A stretch of 64,000 nucleotides of DNA from Bacteroidota bacterium (lineage in GTDB: Bacteria; Bacteroidota; Bacteroidia; Chitinophagales; Chitinophagaceae). Position 1 is the first letter of the stretch, and each line of letters begins with the position of its first letter. The stretch is taken from positions 1-64,000 of the forward strand of contig SXXL01000042.1 in the NCBI GenBank assembly GCA_005789565.1, read 5' to 3'. The notes beneath the pieces are model-generated. The model did no database searches and had not been told where the DNA came from. It saw only the letters and a list, made by a program, of their open reading frames with translations. The translations under genes were made by a program, and so were the position numbers. Shown in pieces: positions 10,401 to 19,124 of this stretch.

Positions 10401-11244
10401 GGAGTTTGCCGTTCCCATCGATAAGATGGGCGAAGCCGACCGAAAGGAACATTTGCGCAAATTGTTGTATCCCTTCATTCTTCGTCGCACCAAAGAGCAA
10501 GTCGCCAAAGACCTTCCGGAGAAGCAGGAGATGATCCTCTATTGCGAGATGGAAGCGGAACAACGTTCGATCTACGATGCCTACCGCAACGATTATCGGA
10601 ACCAGATCCTGGGCTCCATCGAAAGCATGGGTATCCAAAAATCACAACTGACCATTTTACAGGGCTTGATGAAACTCCGCCAGATCTGTGATTCCCCGGC
10701 CATCTTGAACGAAAAGGAAAAATTTGAGAATCACTCGATCAAGCTGGAAGAGCTGGCCCGGGAGTTGATGGAAGGGATTGGTAACCACAAAGCCCTGGTG
10801 TTCTCTCAATTTCTGGGGATGTTGGGGTTGATCCGGGACCGACTCAAGGAATTGAACGTTTCATATGAATATTTTGACGGCAGTACCACGGCACCCGATC
10901 GGGAAAAGGCCATTCGACGTTTTCAGGACGACGATTCGGTGCGGGTATTCCTGATTTCTTTGAAAGCCGGCGGGGTGGGATTAAACCTAACGGCAGCCGA
11001 CTATGTCTATATCGTCGATCCGTGGTGGAACCCGGCCGTTGAGCAACAAGCCATCGACCGGACGCACCGGATCGGTCAGACTAAAAACATTTTCGCGTAT
11101 CGAATGATCTGTAAAGACACGATTGAAGACAAGATCTTGCAGTTACAGGAAAAAAAGAGGGCACTCGCCCGCGATATCGTCTCCGACGAGACCGGATTTG
11201 TTAAATCCCTGACACGGGAAGATGTTGAATACCTGTTTAGTTGA
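7453..11244 (+). CDS. SWIM zinc finger plus SNF2-family DEAD/DEAH helicase
   Basis: CTCPYNIGDICRHEV SWIM finger; GGILADDMGLGKT Walker A, DESQ, and HRIGQ helicase motifs. Start uncertain: the track gives TTG 7426, which overlaps a TACCTTTG box. Confidence 0.88.
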   Translation: MTLKSQYPLALPHLLKPIYTLGTDETIRRGKKIHAIGYAELADYDDLFATAVFRVKDDNYATSYKVHIQQFKEPSTITLRCTCPYNIGDICRHEVAALLQLQEMLDRGQLRTGHATFDQRHTVAKMKQIELKTLRMLSGPDIFSAAENFLRTQKAKIEYAENEVIRANVTLEGQTYLVMIKKNEERHFDTSCDYVDERHALCLPKVIVFLQLLHTYGANYFDSIRNWDKEKNKLLEAYGYSLKDDLTGKFEFSYKDGKPFLRVLDASIKRVTPLVTTPRPSVLQPKPVMPVAVVADEEQPQPALIHAKRVGVVFVFQKKSYPYFSVEAVLGEPNASGSGFAGKVEKLDITRHVSGIDISEEDQEWIGLLRKMQAPEINKYVSRNSPFSGIWENIVQSADEELPEDTRDLITEYLLPKLKKLFSELDAGWAYCLPPGKPFTTANLQPLQLESQPAQLLLSVKKKSSYQVTGRMKSGVSELPLSDQEYDTPLFFVYNHQAWLWPDKDRIRMVERFRSGGKQTITAGAWPDYLKNELVPLARQYAIQFEKGIMQSVKDESPALSLYLAERNDHLVFQPRFAYLGYEVTPSDRDELIVPQGEKVMVIQRRRDKEQVFIDRMRALHSGFAYDEATHTLALKGTEILKNNWFFLFVDAMKELKTPVYGFESLRNFRFNTAKPQTRVFISSHTDWFDAKVDILYGDQRVTVAEVKRALANNQSFVQLDDGTLGILPDEWLKKYALLFRVGEGKNDQLRLSRFHVSVLDELYAQRDESQQEIELEEKYERIRDQHQIQSVEPSETLMPILRPYQVSGFQWLNYLREVGWGGILADDMGLGKTVQALSMLEHFRRTEGKLRALVVCPTTLIYNWENEIRKFTPTLTYRIHHGAARIRQPESLAEPEILITTYGTLRSDIKILSALPLDYVLLDESQAIKNPASKVTRAAGLLQAKYRLCMSGTPLQNNTFDIYAQMHFLNPGMLGTMEFFKQEFAVPIDKMGEADRKEHLRKLLYPFILRRTKEQVAKDLPEKQEMILYCEMEAEQRSIYDAYRNDYRNQILGSIESMGIQKSQLTILQGLMKLRQICDSPAILNEKEKFENHSIKLEELARELMEGIGNHKALVFSQFLGMLGLIRDRLKELNVSYEYFDGSTTAPDREKAIRRFQDDDSVRVFLISLKAGGVGLNLTAADYVYIVDPWWNPAVEQQAIDRTHRIGQTKNIFAYRMICKDTIEDKILQLQEKKRALARDIVSDETGFVKSLTREDVEYLFS

Positions 11245-11275
11245 GGGTTTAGAGAACAGGGTTTAGAGTTTAGAG
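11241..11275 (+). repeat. Heptad array C-left: TTGAGGG TTTAGAG AACAGGG TTTAGAG TTTAGAG
   Basis: Direct reading. Confidence 0.95.
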
Positions 11276-11310
11276 GCTACGCTTGAATATTTCGTGATTT
11301 CTCTTATATG

Positions 11311-11345
11311 CTAAACCCTCAACCCTCAACCCTCAACCCTAAACC
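11311..11345 (-). repeat. Heptad array C-right (inverted): CTAAACC CTCAACC x3 CTAAACC
   Basis: Direct reading; inverse orientation to C-left with 35-bp spacer. Confidence 0.95.
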
Positions 11346-11430
11346 TCTTCAGGGTTCTTTTGTTAAAGTTCAAATGTGGCAAATGATAATTCCCCGGAAT
11401 GCGTCTAACTTGCGGCCATCAAAACTATCT

Positions 11431-14364
11431 ATGAGACTGATTTATAGCCTTTTTGCCTTGTTTTCTTTGTCCCTAAACCTCCAAGCGCAGAAAGCGGACG
11501 GGGCGATTCGGGGTCGGATCTTGGATTCGGCATCCGTACAGCCGGTAGCCGGGGCCACGGTCAGTCTCTTGCAGTCGACCGATTCTTCTTTGGTCACCTT
11601 TACGGTTTCCAATAAAAACGGGCAATTCGAGTTCAAAGGCATCGCCAACGGAGCGTACAAAGTCGTTATTGCACATCAGAGCTTGGAATCGTTTCAAAAA
11701 CTGATCTCCGTCACCGCTGAAAATCGTTCGGTCGACTTGACCGACCTGAAGATCGCTCCGAAAGTCAAAACCCTCACCGGCGTCGTGATCAATACCGAAG
11801 CACCTGTTCAGATCAAGGGCGATACGGTTCAATTCAAGGCGGATGCCTTTAAGACCCGTCCCAATGCCACCGTAGAGGATCTGTTGAAAAAAATTCCAGG
11901 TGTACAGGTCGATAAGGACGGAGGGGTAACGGCACAAGGGGAGTCGGTTCAGAAGATCTATGTAGATGGGAAGGAATTTTTCGGAAACGACCCTAAACTC
12001 GCCACCAAAAACTTGACGGCAGAGATGGTGGAGAGTGTTCAGGTGTTCGATGATATGAGTGAGCAAGCACGGTTCACGCGGGTGGACGATGGCAGTCGCA
12101 GCAAAGCCATCAATATCAAACTCAAAAAAGATAAAAATAAGGGCGTTTTTGGTCGGGCCCTGGCCGCTCATGGCGATCAAGGACGTTACGAGGGTAATCT
12201 GAGTGCGAATGTTTTCAACGGGAACAATCGACTTTCGGTTCTTTTCAACACCAACAACATCAACAAACAGGGATTCTCCTTTTCGGACATCATCAGTTCG
12301 ATGGGTGGATTCAGCGGATTTGGTGGTGGCGGTGGTGGTGGCGGCGGCTTCGGTGGCAGTGGCGGCGGTGGTGGTGGTGGATTTGGCGGCGGCGGCGGTG
12401 GTGGAATGACGATGATCGCCACGCGCGGCGGTGGAGGTTTTGGCGGGTTTGGTCCGAGTACAGGTCCTACCGGTATCACGACCTCGCTTTCGGCCGGATT
12501 GAACTTCAATACCGAGTACAAAACCAAGCTCAAAGCCAGCGGCAGTTATTTCTTCTCGCGTACGAACAACGAGCAGCGGCAGGAGACCTATCGCCAAACG
12601 TTCTTTCCCGGCGATTCGATCGCTTACCTGAACCGAAACAGCTACTCCGACAACACCAATGAGAATCATCGCGTGAACATGCGGATCGAGTACACGATCG
12701 ATTCCATGAACTCCATTCTGTATACTCCCAGCCTGACGATTCAGCGATCGGATAATTTTAATGAAGACAGTTCCTGGACCCGCTCCGTATCGCCCACGCT
12801 GAACTACCTGGCATTGACCAGCAACACGGTGAACACCAACGTGCGCGATGGTCTGAATGCCGGTAATAACCTGTTGTATCGTCGTCGTTTCCAGAAGATC
12901 GGCCGAACCTTTACGCTGGGGTGGAACAATACGTACGGGGAGAGCGAGAGCGAAGGCTACAACCGTTCGCCCATCTATTTCTTCAAGCCCGATGGCAGTT
13001 CACAGGGAGGGTTGAACCAAAATCAGCAGAATTTACAGGAGACCTTCACCCGCAACAATGTATTAAGTACTTCTTATACCGAACCCCTGGCGGCAAACAA
13101 GATCCTGGAGCTCAATTATGCCTATACCCTGAATAAGAACACCTCCGACCGACGCACGTTCAATTACAATACCCTTTCCAAGGAATATGACATCGTGAAT
13201 CTATTGTTGACCAATCGTTTCGAAAATACATTTGAGGCCAGTCGTTTCGGAGCTAATTTCCGCGTGCAGGAAAAGAAATACAATTATCAGTTGGGCGTGG
13301 GGGTGCAGCGGGCTACACTGACCAGCGACAGCTATCAGGCGATCCTGGGCAAAGATTCCGTGACCCAGCAGTCCTTTACGAATTTCTTCCCGCAAGCGAG
13401 TTTCAACTGGACCCCCAGTCGGACGAAGGGATTGCGGTTCAACTATCGTGGTCGTACCAATCAGCCCAGCGTGACCCAATTGCAGGACGTGTTGGATGTT
13501 TCCAATCCGCTTTTTGTCCGTACCGGTAACCCGGCACTGGACCAGGAGTTCTCGCACAACGTGAACCTGAACTTCAACACGTTCGACATGGTAACGTTCA
13601 AGTATATCGCCGCCAACATCAACGTCAATGCCGTTCAGAACAAGATCGTTAACAGCATTGATACCTTGCGCAAGGGCATTCAGCTGACGCGTCCGGTCAA
13701 TCTGAACGGAGCCCTTACGACCTCTGCCTTCTTTACGGTTGGACTGCCGTTCAAGAACGCCAAACTCAAAGGATCTAGTTTGAACTTCACCTCCGTTGTA
13801 TTGTACAACCGAGACGTCAGCGAACTCTACAAGCAGTTGAACGTCGGCAAGACCATCACGCTGACGCAAACGGTCGGGGCCAATTTCAACCTGAAGGAAA
13901 AATGGGACCTGGCCTTCAAGGGAAGCCTGTCGTACTACAATATCAAATACTCTGTCAACACGGCCTTGAACGAATCGTATCTGTCGCAGACCTATTCTTT
14001 TGATGTGGCGTATACCTTCCCCAAGAATTATATCTTATCGACCGACATCGATTATTATATCAATACGGGTCGTGCCGCTGGCTTCAACCAGAACATCCCG
14101 CTGTGGAATGCCAGCTTCGCCAAGCAGTTCCTGAAAAAGAAGAATGCGGAGTTGAAGTTTACGATCAACGACCTGCTGAACCAGAACCAGAGCATTGCCC
14201 GAAACACCGGCGACAACTATTTTGAGGATGTGCGCAGCATGGTGCTTCGTCGCTATTTTATGGTAAGCCTGCTCTTCAATCTCAACCGGATGGCCGGTAA
14301 GAGTACGCAACCGCAAATGCCGCGGTTCATGGAGCGGAATATGAGGGATGTACGAATCAATTGA
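11431..14364 (+). CDS. Outer-membrane beta-barrel (TonB-dependent receptor-like) protein with carboxypeptidase-regulatory-like N-terminus
   Basis: [21 protein letters not shown], plug-like [17 protein letters not shown], beta-barrel C-terminus; start moved to ATG 11431 ([20 protein letters not shown] signal peptide). Confidence 0.85.
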   Translation: MRLIYSLFALFSLSLNLQAQKADGAIRGRILDSASVQPVAGATVSLLQSTDSSLVTFTVSNKNGQFEFKGIANGAYKVVIAHQSLESFQKLISVTAENRSVDLTDLKIAPKVKTLTGVVINTEAPVQIKGDTVQFKADAFKTRPNATVEDLLKKIPGVQVDKDGGVTAQGESVQKIYVDGKEFFGNDPKLATKNLTAEMVESVQVFDDMSEQARFTRVDDGSRSKAINIKLKKDKNKGVFGRALAAHGDQGRYEGNLSANVFNGNNRLSVLFNTNNINKQGFSFSDIISSMGGFSGFGGGGGGGGGFGGSGGGGGGGFGGGGGGGMTMIATRGGGGFGGFGPSTGPTGITTSLSAGLNFNTEYKTKLKASGSYFFSRTNNEQRQETYRQTFFPGDSIAYLNRNSYSDNTNENHRVNMRIEYTIDSMNSILYTPSLTIQRSDNFNEDSSWTRSVSPTLNYLALTSNTVNTNVRDGLNAGNNLLYRRRFQKIGRTFTLGWNNTYGESESEGYNRSPIYFFKPDGSSQGGLNQNQQNLQETFTRNNVLSTSYTEPLAANKILELNYAYTLNKNTSDRRTFNYNTLSKEYDIVNLLLTNRFENTFEASRFGANFRVQEKKYNYQLGVGVQRATLTSDSYQAILGKDSVTQQSFTNFFPQASFNWTPSRTKGLRFNYRGRTNQPSVTQLQDVLDVSNPLFVRTGNPALDQEFSHNVNLNFNTFDMVTFKYIAANINVNAVQNKIVNSIDTLRKGIQLTRPVNLNGALTTSAFFTVGLPFKNAKLKGSSLNFTSVVLYNRDVSELYKQLNVGKTITLTQTVGANFNLKEKWDLAFKGSLSYYNIKYSVNTALNESYLSQTYSFDVAYTFPKNYILSTDIDYYINTGRAAGFNQNIPLWNASFAKQFLKKKNAELKFTINDLLNQNQSIARNTGDNYFEDVRSMVLRRYFMVSLLFNLNRMAGKSTQPQMPRFMERNMRDVRIN

Positions 14365-14382
14365 GCTTCGCTCAATTGATTC
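14354..14382. other. Perfect 13-bp stem hairpin GAATCAATTGAGC-TTC-GCTCAATTGATTC overlapping stop codon
   Basis: Read directly; TGA stop at 14362-14364 lies in the left arm. Confidence 0.9.
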
Positions 14383-14403
14383 GGTCCGCTGACCGCCGTC
14401 CGC
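14383..14403 (-). repeat. GC-rich heptads GGTCCGC TGACCGC CGTCCGC
   Basis: Three 7-mers; reverse complement partly matches 1010..1023 (GCGGTCA GCGGACA). Confidence 0.55.
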
Positions 14404-14482
14404 AGTGTTGTCAGAAGGCCGAGGAGGTCCGATGTCCAACCTTGCCAGCCTTGGCGTAGGGTGGCGCCCATTCAACTATCTA

Positions 14483-14519
14483 CCTTCAACCACTTCATCC
14501 TTCATCCTTCACCCTTCTT
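14483..14519 (-). repeat. Heptad array E: CCTTCAA cc ACTTCAT CCTTCAT CCTTCAC CCTTCTT
   Basis: Direct reading, one 2-bp interruption. Confidence 0.85.
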
Positions 14520-14547
14520 TTCGTAATATTGGTACAAATTCTACCCA

Positions 14548-15111
14548 ATCAAACACCTGATTGTTATCCTTGCACTTTTCCCCACGCTGGTTTTGGCGCA
14601 GTTGCGGATTCCGGGGATGAAAAATGAGTTGGCCACTGCGGTGAAGCAAGTGTTGGAGGATTATCCCAACGGGTATTCGAATTTGATGGGGGAGCCGGGG
14701 GATAGCAGTTTTGAATCAAAAGTCAAGTTGTCGGAGGCGGAAGGGGTACAATTCGTGCAGCATTCGCTGAGTGGTCGGTCGGTGATCAGTTGGCAGGCGA
14801 GGTTGGTCACCACGGAGGATCATGCCGAGGCCAAAAAGAAATTTCGGGCCGCTTATCAGCAATTACAGGGGTTACAGGTGCGGATCGGGTCTCGTGCCTA
14901 CAAGCTTCGCAGTCCCTATGAGGTGCCCAACCTCGATCAAAAATTCACGTCGCTGGTATTTGAGTTGGAGCCTTCCAATAGTTATTCGGAATCCATCAAG
15001 ATAGAACTGCAAATGCTTTTTCAGATGCCGATGGAATGGGCGGTGGGCGCATTGATCTATGACCGCGACCGGAAGGATACGGATCCGGGTCGGGTGCTTC
15101 GGTCTTTCTAG
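14548..15111 (+). CDS. Hypothetical secreted protein; possible non-canonical ATC start
   Basis: ORF track starts at TTG 14593; the in-frame upstream codons IKHLIVILALFPTLVLAQ look like a signal peptide with no ATG/GTG. Confidence 0.45.
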   Translation: MKHLIVILALFPTLVLAQLRIPGMKNELATAVKQVLEDYPNGYSNLMGEPGDSSFESKVKLSEAEGVQFVQHSLSGRSVISWQARLVTTEDHAEAKKKFRAAYQQLQGLQVRIGSRAYKLRSPYEVPNLDQKFTSLVFELEPSNSYSESIKIELQMLFQMPMEWAVGALIYDRDRKDTDPGRVLRSF

Positions 15112-15140
15112 TATCAACTCCCACGCTGAACGCCGAAGGC

Positions 15141-15437
15141 TCATCCCCTCATCTCTTCCTCTTTCCATTTCCTGTCCCAAAAAAACGTTCCGAACGGAAT
15201 GATCGATGCGAGGAAGGCGGTGATCACCCAAGTGAAAGGATGTTTGGCTTCTTGGCGTACCTCCAGTGCGAGGAGGCCCATCGCTACGAACAGAAATCCG
15301 TGAACGGATCCGACGATACTGACGGCCTGGGGTATGCCTGCCAGGTATTTCAGGGGCATGGCCAAGCCGAGCAACGCGAGGTAGGAATAGCCTTCCCATT
15401 GGGCGATGCGACGAAAGCGGGGGTAGGACTTATTCAT
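15141..15437 (-). CDS. DUF3817 family membrane protein
   Basis: MNKSYPRFRRIAQWEGYSYLALLGLAMPLKYLAGIPQAVSIVGSVHGFLFV. Confidence 0.8.
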   Translation of the reverse strand: MNKSYPRFRRIAQWEGYSYLALLGLAMPLKYLAGIPQAVSIVGSVHGFLFVAMGLLALEVRQEAKHPFTWVITAFLASIIPFGTFFWDRKWKEEEMRG

Positions 15438-15439
15438 GA

Positions 15440-16564
15440 TCAGTATTGAATGACTTGTTCTTCGATTGTTTCGGGGATCTCCCGCCATTCGTATTGTTGG
15501 TTGCGGAGTTGGGGTTCGAAGCCTGCTTCGAGGATGGCTTCCTGGATGGTTTTGTAGGTGAATCGGTGTGGGGCGCCGGCGGCACTGACCACATTTTCTT
15601 CGATCATGATCGATCCGTAATCGTTGGCACCGGCATGCAGGCAGATCGCGGCGGTTTGTCGGCCTACGGTCAGCCACGAAGCTTGTATATTGATCACATT
15701 GGGCAGCATGATGCGGCTAAGGGCGATCATGCGGATGTATTCCTCGGTCGTTGTCAGATTCTGTACGCCGCGGATCTTGGCCAGTAATGTATCAACATCT
15801 TGGAAGGTCCACGGAATGAACGCCAGAAATCCTTTGGCCGTGGGGGGTTTTTTAGCTTGGACGTCGCGGATCTTGATCAGGTGTTCGAAGCGTTCTTCGA
15901 TGGTTTCGACGTGACCGAACATCATGGTGGCGGAGGTGGTGATGTGTTGGTTGTGGGCTTCGTGCATAACGTCGAGCCATTCCTGTGCACCACATTTGCC
16001 GTTGCTGACGAGGCGGCGTACGCGGTCGACCAGTATCTCGGCTCCGGCACCGGGGAGGGAGTCGAGTCCCGCTTCTTTCAACGCTTTTAACACCTCGTGG
16101 TGGGTGCTTTTTTCGAGTTTGGTGATGTGGGCGATCTCGGGTGGGCCGAGGGCATGCAATTTGATGTCCGGGAACTCGTCCTTGATCTGTCGGAAAGTGT
16201 CGACGTAGTATTGTAGTCCCAGTTCCGGATGATGACCGCCTTGGAGCAACAATTGATCACCGCCGTAGCGAAGGGTTTCCCGGATCTTTTCCCGATACGT
16301 GTTCATATCGGTGATATAGGATTCGGGGTGACCGGGGATGCGGTAGAAATTGCAGAATTTACAATTCGCGATGCAGACGTTGGTGGTGTTCACGTTCCGG
16401 TCGATCTGCCAGGTTACTTTGCCGTGCGGCACCTGGATCTTCCGCAACTCATCGGCGATGTGTATGAGATCGGTCAGGGGCGCCTCGTGGTACAAATGCA
16501 TTCCTTCCTCCAATGTCAGAAACTCGAATCGGGAGGCTTTGGCGTAAATATCAGTTAGATTCAT
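15440..16564 (-). CDS. mqnC: Cyclic dehypoxanthinyl futalosine synthase (radical SAM)
   Basis: CIANCKFCNFYR radical SAM CxxxCxxC; LLQGGHHPELGL; start trimmed to ATG 16564 because the upstream extension is repeat array. Confidence 0.88.
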   Translation of the reverse strand: MNLTDIYAKASRFEFLTLEEGMHLYHEAPLTDLIHIADELRKIQVPHGKVTWQIDRNVNTTNVCIANCKFCNFYRIPGHPESYITDMNTYREKIRETLRYGGDQLLLQGGHHPELGLQYYVDTFRQIKDEFPDIKLHALGPPEIAHITKLEKSTHHEVLKALKEAGLDSLPGAGAEILVDRVRRLVSNGKCGAQEWLDVMHEAHNQHITTSATMMFGHVETIEERFEHLIKIRDVQAKKPPTAKGFLAFIPWTFQDVDTLLAKIRGVQNLTTTEEYIRMIALSRIMLPNVINIQASWLTVGRQTAAICLHAGANDYGSIMIEENVVSAAGAPHRFTYKTIQEAILEAGFEPQLRNQQYEWREIPETIEEQVIQY

Positions 16565-16568
16565 GTGG

Positions 16569-16576
16569 CAAAGGTA
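16569..16576 (-). promoter_or_regulatory. TACCTTTG -7-like box 4 nt before mqnC ATG
   Basis: TACCTTTG-CCAC-ATG on minus strand. Confidence 0.55.
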
Positions 16577-16582
16577 GTTGAG

Positions 16583-16622
16583 GGGATGAGAAGATGAGTA
16601 GATGAGAAGATGAGGAGATGAG
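16583..16622 (+). repeat. Octad array F-left: GGGATGAG AAGATGAG TAGATGAG AAGATGAG GAGATGAG
   Basis: Five 8-bp units read directly. Confidence 0.95.
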
Positions 16623-16640
16623 GAAAAGGTGGGAGTTTTG

Positions 16641-16672
16641 CTCAACCTCTCATCTCCTCATCTCCTCAACGT
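16641..16672 (-). repeat. Octad array F-right (inverted): CTCAACCT CTCATCTC CTCATCTC CTCAACGT
   Basis: Direct reading; inverted relative to F-left with 18-bp spacer. Confidence 0.92.
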
Positions 16673-16683
16673 ATTTTTACAGT

Positions 16684-17859
16684 ATGCGTTTTCTGCAGGT
16701 TTTATTAGTAACACATTTCTTCTTAGGAAGTTTACAGGCGCAGGTGTCAGGGGTGCGTCCGTTGACCCGAACCCCTTTTTTGCAGGTGACGGGCGGGGTG
16801 ATGATCGTGACGGCGCAGATGCTTCCGTTTCCGGATACGTTGCAATTCATTTTTGATACGGGCAGCAGTGGGATCTCGCTGGATTCGTCCACTGCCTCGT
16901 ATCTCGGGCTGAAGCCGGTACCCAGCGGGTATGCGATCAAGGGGGTGGGGGGTATTCGGAAGGTTCCTTTTTTGACGGGGCGGTCGATGCGTCTGGGCGG
17001 CCTGCAGGTTGATTCGTTGGATTTTCATGTCAATGATTACTCGGTGCTGACGGCTGTTTATGGCGTGCGGATCGATGGCATCATCGGGTATTCCTTATTG
17101 AGTCGATATGTGATCAGCATCGATCAGGAGGCCCTGCAGATGGATTGGTTTGCGCCGGGGGCTCAGGTGTATCCGAAACGAGGCTTTACGATGAAGCTTG
17201 GGATGGATAAGCTGCCGAGTCACCCGGCGTATGTGCAGGACTTGGGCATTGACGAGCCAGTTTTTTTGGTGGATGTAGGAGCGGGGCTGAATGTTTTGTT
17301 TTCGAGCCGATATGTCAAGTCCTCGGGCGTGTTGGATGGAACGCGCAAGCGTTGGATCAAATCGGGGGAGGGCATTGGGGGGCGGATCGAGATGGAGCTG
17401 ACCACGCTGCGTCAGTTTCGGATCGGTCCCTACCGTTTTCGGAAAGTGCCCATCAACATCTTCAACGATGATTACAATGTCACCAATTATCCGGAGTGGG
17501 CGGGATTGATCGGCAACGATCTTCTGCGTCGGTTTCAGGTGGTGGTGAATTATCCTCAAAAAGAAATGCACCTCTCCCCCAATCGATTTTTGGGGGATGC
17601 CTTTGATTATTCGTATTCTGGCGTGGAGTTATACTTGGTGGGCAATAAAATAAAAGTGGGGTATTTGGCACCTGGTTCTCCGGCGGCCGAGGCCGGATTG
17701 AGGGAGGGGGATGAGGTGATCGCCGTCAATAAAAGCTTCAATGGGGTGCTGAACGACTACAAGATCCAGCTTCAAAAAGCGGGGGAGCGGGTGCGCATCA
17801 TTTATCGGCGCGAGGAAAAGATCGGTGAACTCGAGTTCCGGGTGCTCCGCATTCGGTAG
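16684..17859 (+). CDS. Retropepsin-like aspartyl protease with C-terminal PDZ domain
   Basis: FDTGSSGISLDSS motif; PDZ-like GSPAAEAGLREGDEVIAVN. Confidence 0.85.
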   Translation: MRFLQVLLVTHFFLGSLQAQVSGVRPLTRTPFLQVTGGVMIVTAQMLPFPDTLQFIFDTGSSGISLDSSTASYLGLKPVPSGYAIKGVGGIRKVPFLTGRSMRLGGLQVDSLDFHVNDYSVLTAVYGVRIDGIIGYSLLSRYVISIDQEALQMDWFAPGAQVYPKRGFTMKLGMDKLPSHPAYVQDLGIDEPVFLVDVGAGLNVLFSSRYVKSSGVLDGTRKRWIKSGEGIGGRIEMELTTLRQFRIGPYRFRKVPINIFNDDYNVTNYPEWAGLIGNDLLRRFQVVVNYPQKEMHLSPNRFLGDAFDYSYSGVELYLVGNKIKVGYLAPGSPAAEAGLREGDEVIAVNKSFNGVLNDYKIQLQKAGERVRIIYRREEKIGELEFRVLRIR

Positions 17860-17864
17860 TTTTG
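17857..17864 (+). promoter_or_regulatory. TAGTTTTG -7-like box before M16 gene, overlapping upstream TAG stop
   Basis: TAnnTTTG match. Confidence 0.45.
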
Positions 17865-17876
17865 CGGTTCATCGCC

Positions 17877-19124
17877 ATGATCTTATTTGAACGGTTTCAG
17901 TTGTCGAACGGCTTGCGGGTGATCGTCCACCCCGATTTTACCACGCCCAATGCCGTGTTGAATGTGATGTACGATGTAGGGGCTCGTGACGAGGATCCGG
18001 AACGAACCGGCTTTGCCCATTTATTCGAGCATTTGATGTTTGGTGGCTCGGTGAACATTCCGGAGTACGATGAACCGTTGCAACGGGCCGGTGGCGAGAA
18101 CAACGCGTATACCACCAACGACCTCACCAATTATTATATCAGTTTGCCGGCGGTGAATTTGGAGACGGCCTTTTGGCTGGAGAGCGATCGGATGTTGTCG
18201 CTGGCGTTCAGCGACAAGAGTCTGGATGTGCAACGCAAGGTGGTTTGTGAGGAATTCAAGGAGCATTATCTCAATAAGCCCTACGGGGATGTTGGGCATA
18301 CTCTGCGGGCGTTGGCCTACACGAGGCATCCGTATCGGTGGATGACCATCGGAAAAGAATTGAGGCATATTGAGGAGGCCACGCTATTGGATGTGAAGGC
18401 ATTTTTTAAGAAGCATTATTGTCCCTCGAACGCCATTTTGGTCGTAGCGGGTCCGGTGCAAACCGACGACATCCGTCGTTTGGCGGAAAAATGGTTTGGT
18501 GATATTCCGGGGGGCACGGCCTATGAGCGTCGATTGCCGGCGGAGCCGGAGCAAACGGCCATGCGTCGGTTGGAGCGTTGGGCCGATGTTCCGCTGGATG
18601 CGTTGTATATGTGTTGGCACATGCCGGCGCGGATGGAAGCCGGGTATCAGGCGGTGGACATGCTGACGGATATTTTAGGCAGCGGGGCTTCGGCGCGCTT
18701 GCATCAGTCGCTCGTGAAGGAACAAAAATTATTCAGCAATGTGGAGTGTTATCATTTCGGATCGACCGATCGGGGGTTGCTGACCATCGAAGGAAAATTG
18801 GTCCAAGGCGTGACGTTGGAAGCGGCGGAAGCGGCGGTACAGTTGGAGATCGATCGGCTCTTACAGGAGGGCGTGTCGGAAGCTGAATTACAAAAAGTGA
18901 AGAATAAGACCGAGAGCATGATCGCCTTTGAGGACATGAGTTTGATGAACCGGGCCAACAGCCTGGCTTATTATGAGTTGTTGGGAGATGCGCAGTGGAT
19001 GAATACGGAGTTGGCGCGCTATGCGGCGGTTACCGTGCCGGAGCTGTTGGATCAGGCCAGAAACGTGTTTCGTCCCTCGAATGCCAATGTTTTGTATTAC
19101 CGAGCTAAATCCGTTCCCGCATGA
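17877..19124 (+). CDS. M16 family zinc peptidase (catalytic-type subunit)
   Basis: HLFEHLMFGG matches HxxEH; start at ATG 17877. Confidence 0.9.
   Translation: MILFERFQLSNGLRVIVHPDFTTPNAVLNVMYDVGARDEDPERTGFAHLFEHLMFGGSVNIPEYDEPLQRAGGENNAYTTNDLTNYYISLPAVNLETAFWLESDRMLSLAFSDKSLDVQRKVVCEEFKEHYLNKPYGDVGHTLRALAYTRHPYRWMTIGKELRHIEEATLLDVKAFFKKHYCPSNAILVVAGPVQTDDIRRLAEKWFGDIPGGTAYERRLPAEPEQTAMRRLERWADVPLDALYMCWHMPARMEAGYQAVDMLTDILGSGASARLHQSLVKEQKLFSNVECYHFGSTDRGLLTIEGKLVQGVTLEAAEAAVQLEIDRLLQEGVSEAELQKVKNKTESMIAFEDMSLMNRANSLAYYELLGDAQWMNTELARYAAVTVPELLDQARNVFRPSNANVLYYRAKSVPA

Noticed and set aside
11308-11430. N-terminal extension [15 protein letters not shown]... of the outer-membrane protein ORF
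   Set aside because: It is the translation of heptad array C-right and spacer; the signal peptide [20 protein letters not shown] at 11431 is the credible start.
11473-12669. 398-aa minus-strand ORF opposite the outer-membrane protein gene, and the Pro-rich ORF 12186..12533
   Set aside because: Shadow ORFs from GC-biased codon usage and the Gly tract; no recognisable family and a clear plus-strand gene.
16565-16645. N-terminal extension MSKTPTFSSSPHLLIYSSSHPLNYLCH of mqnC
   Set aside because: Encoded by octad array F and promoter sequence; ATG 16564 follows a TACCTTTG box.
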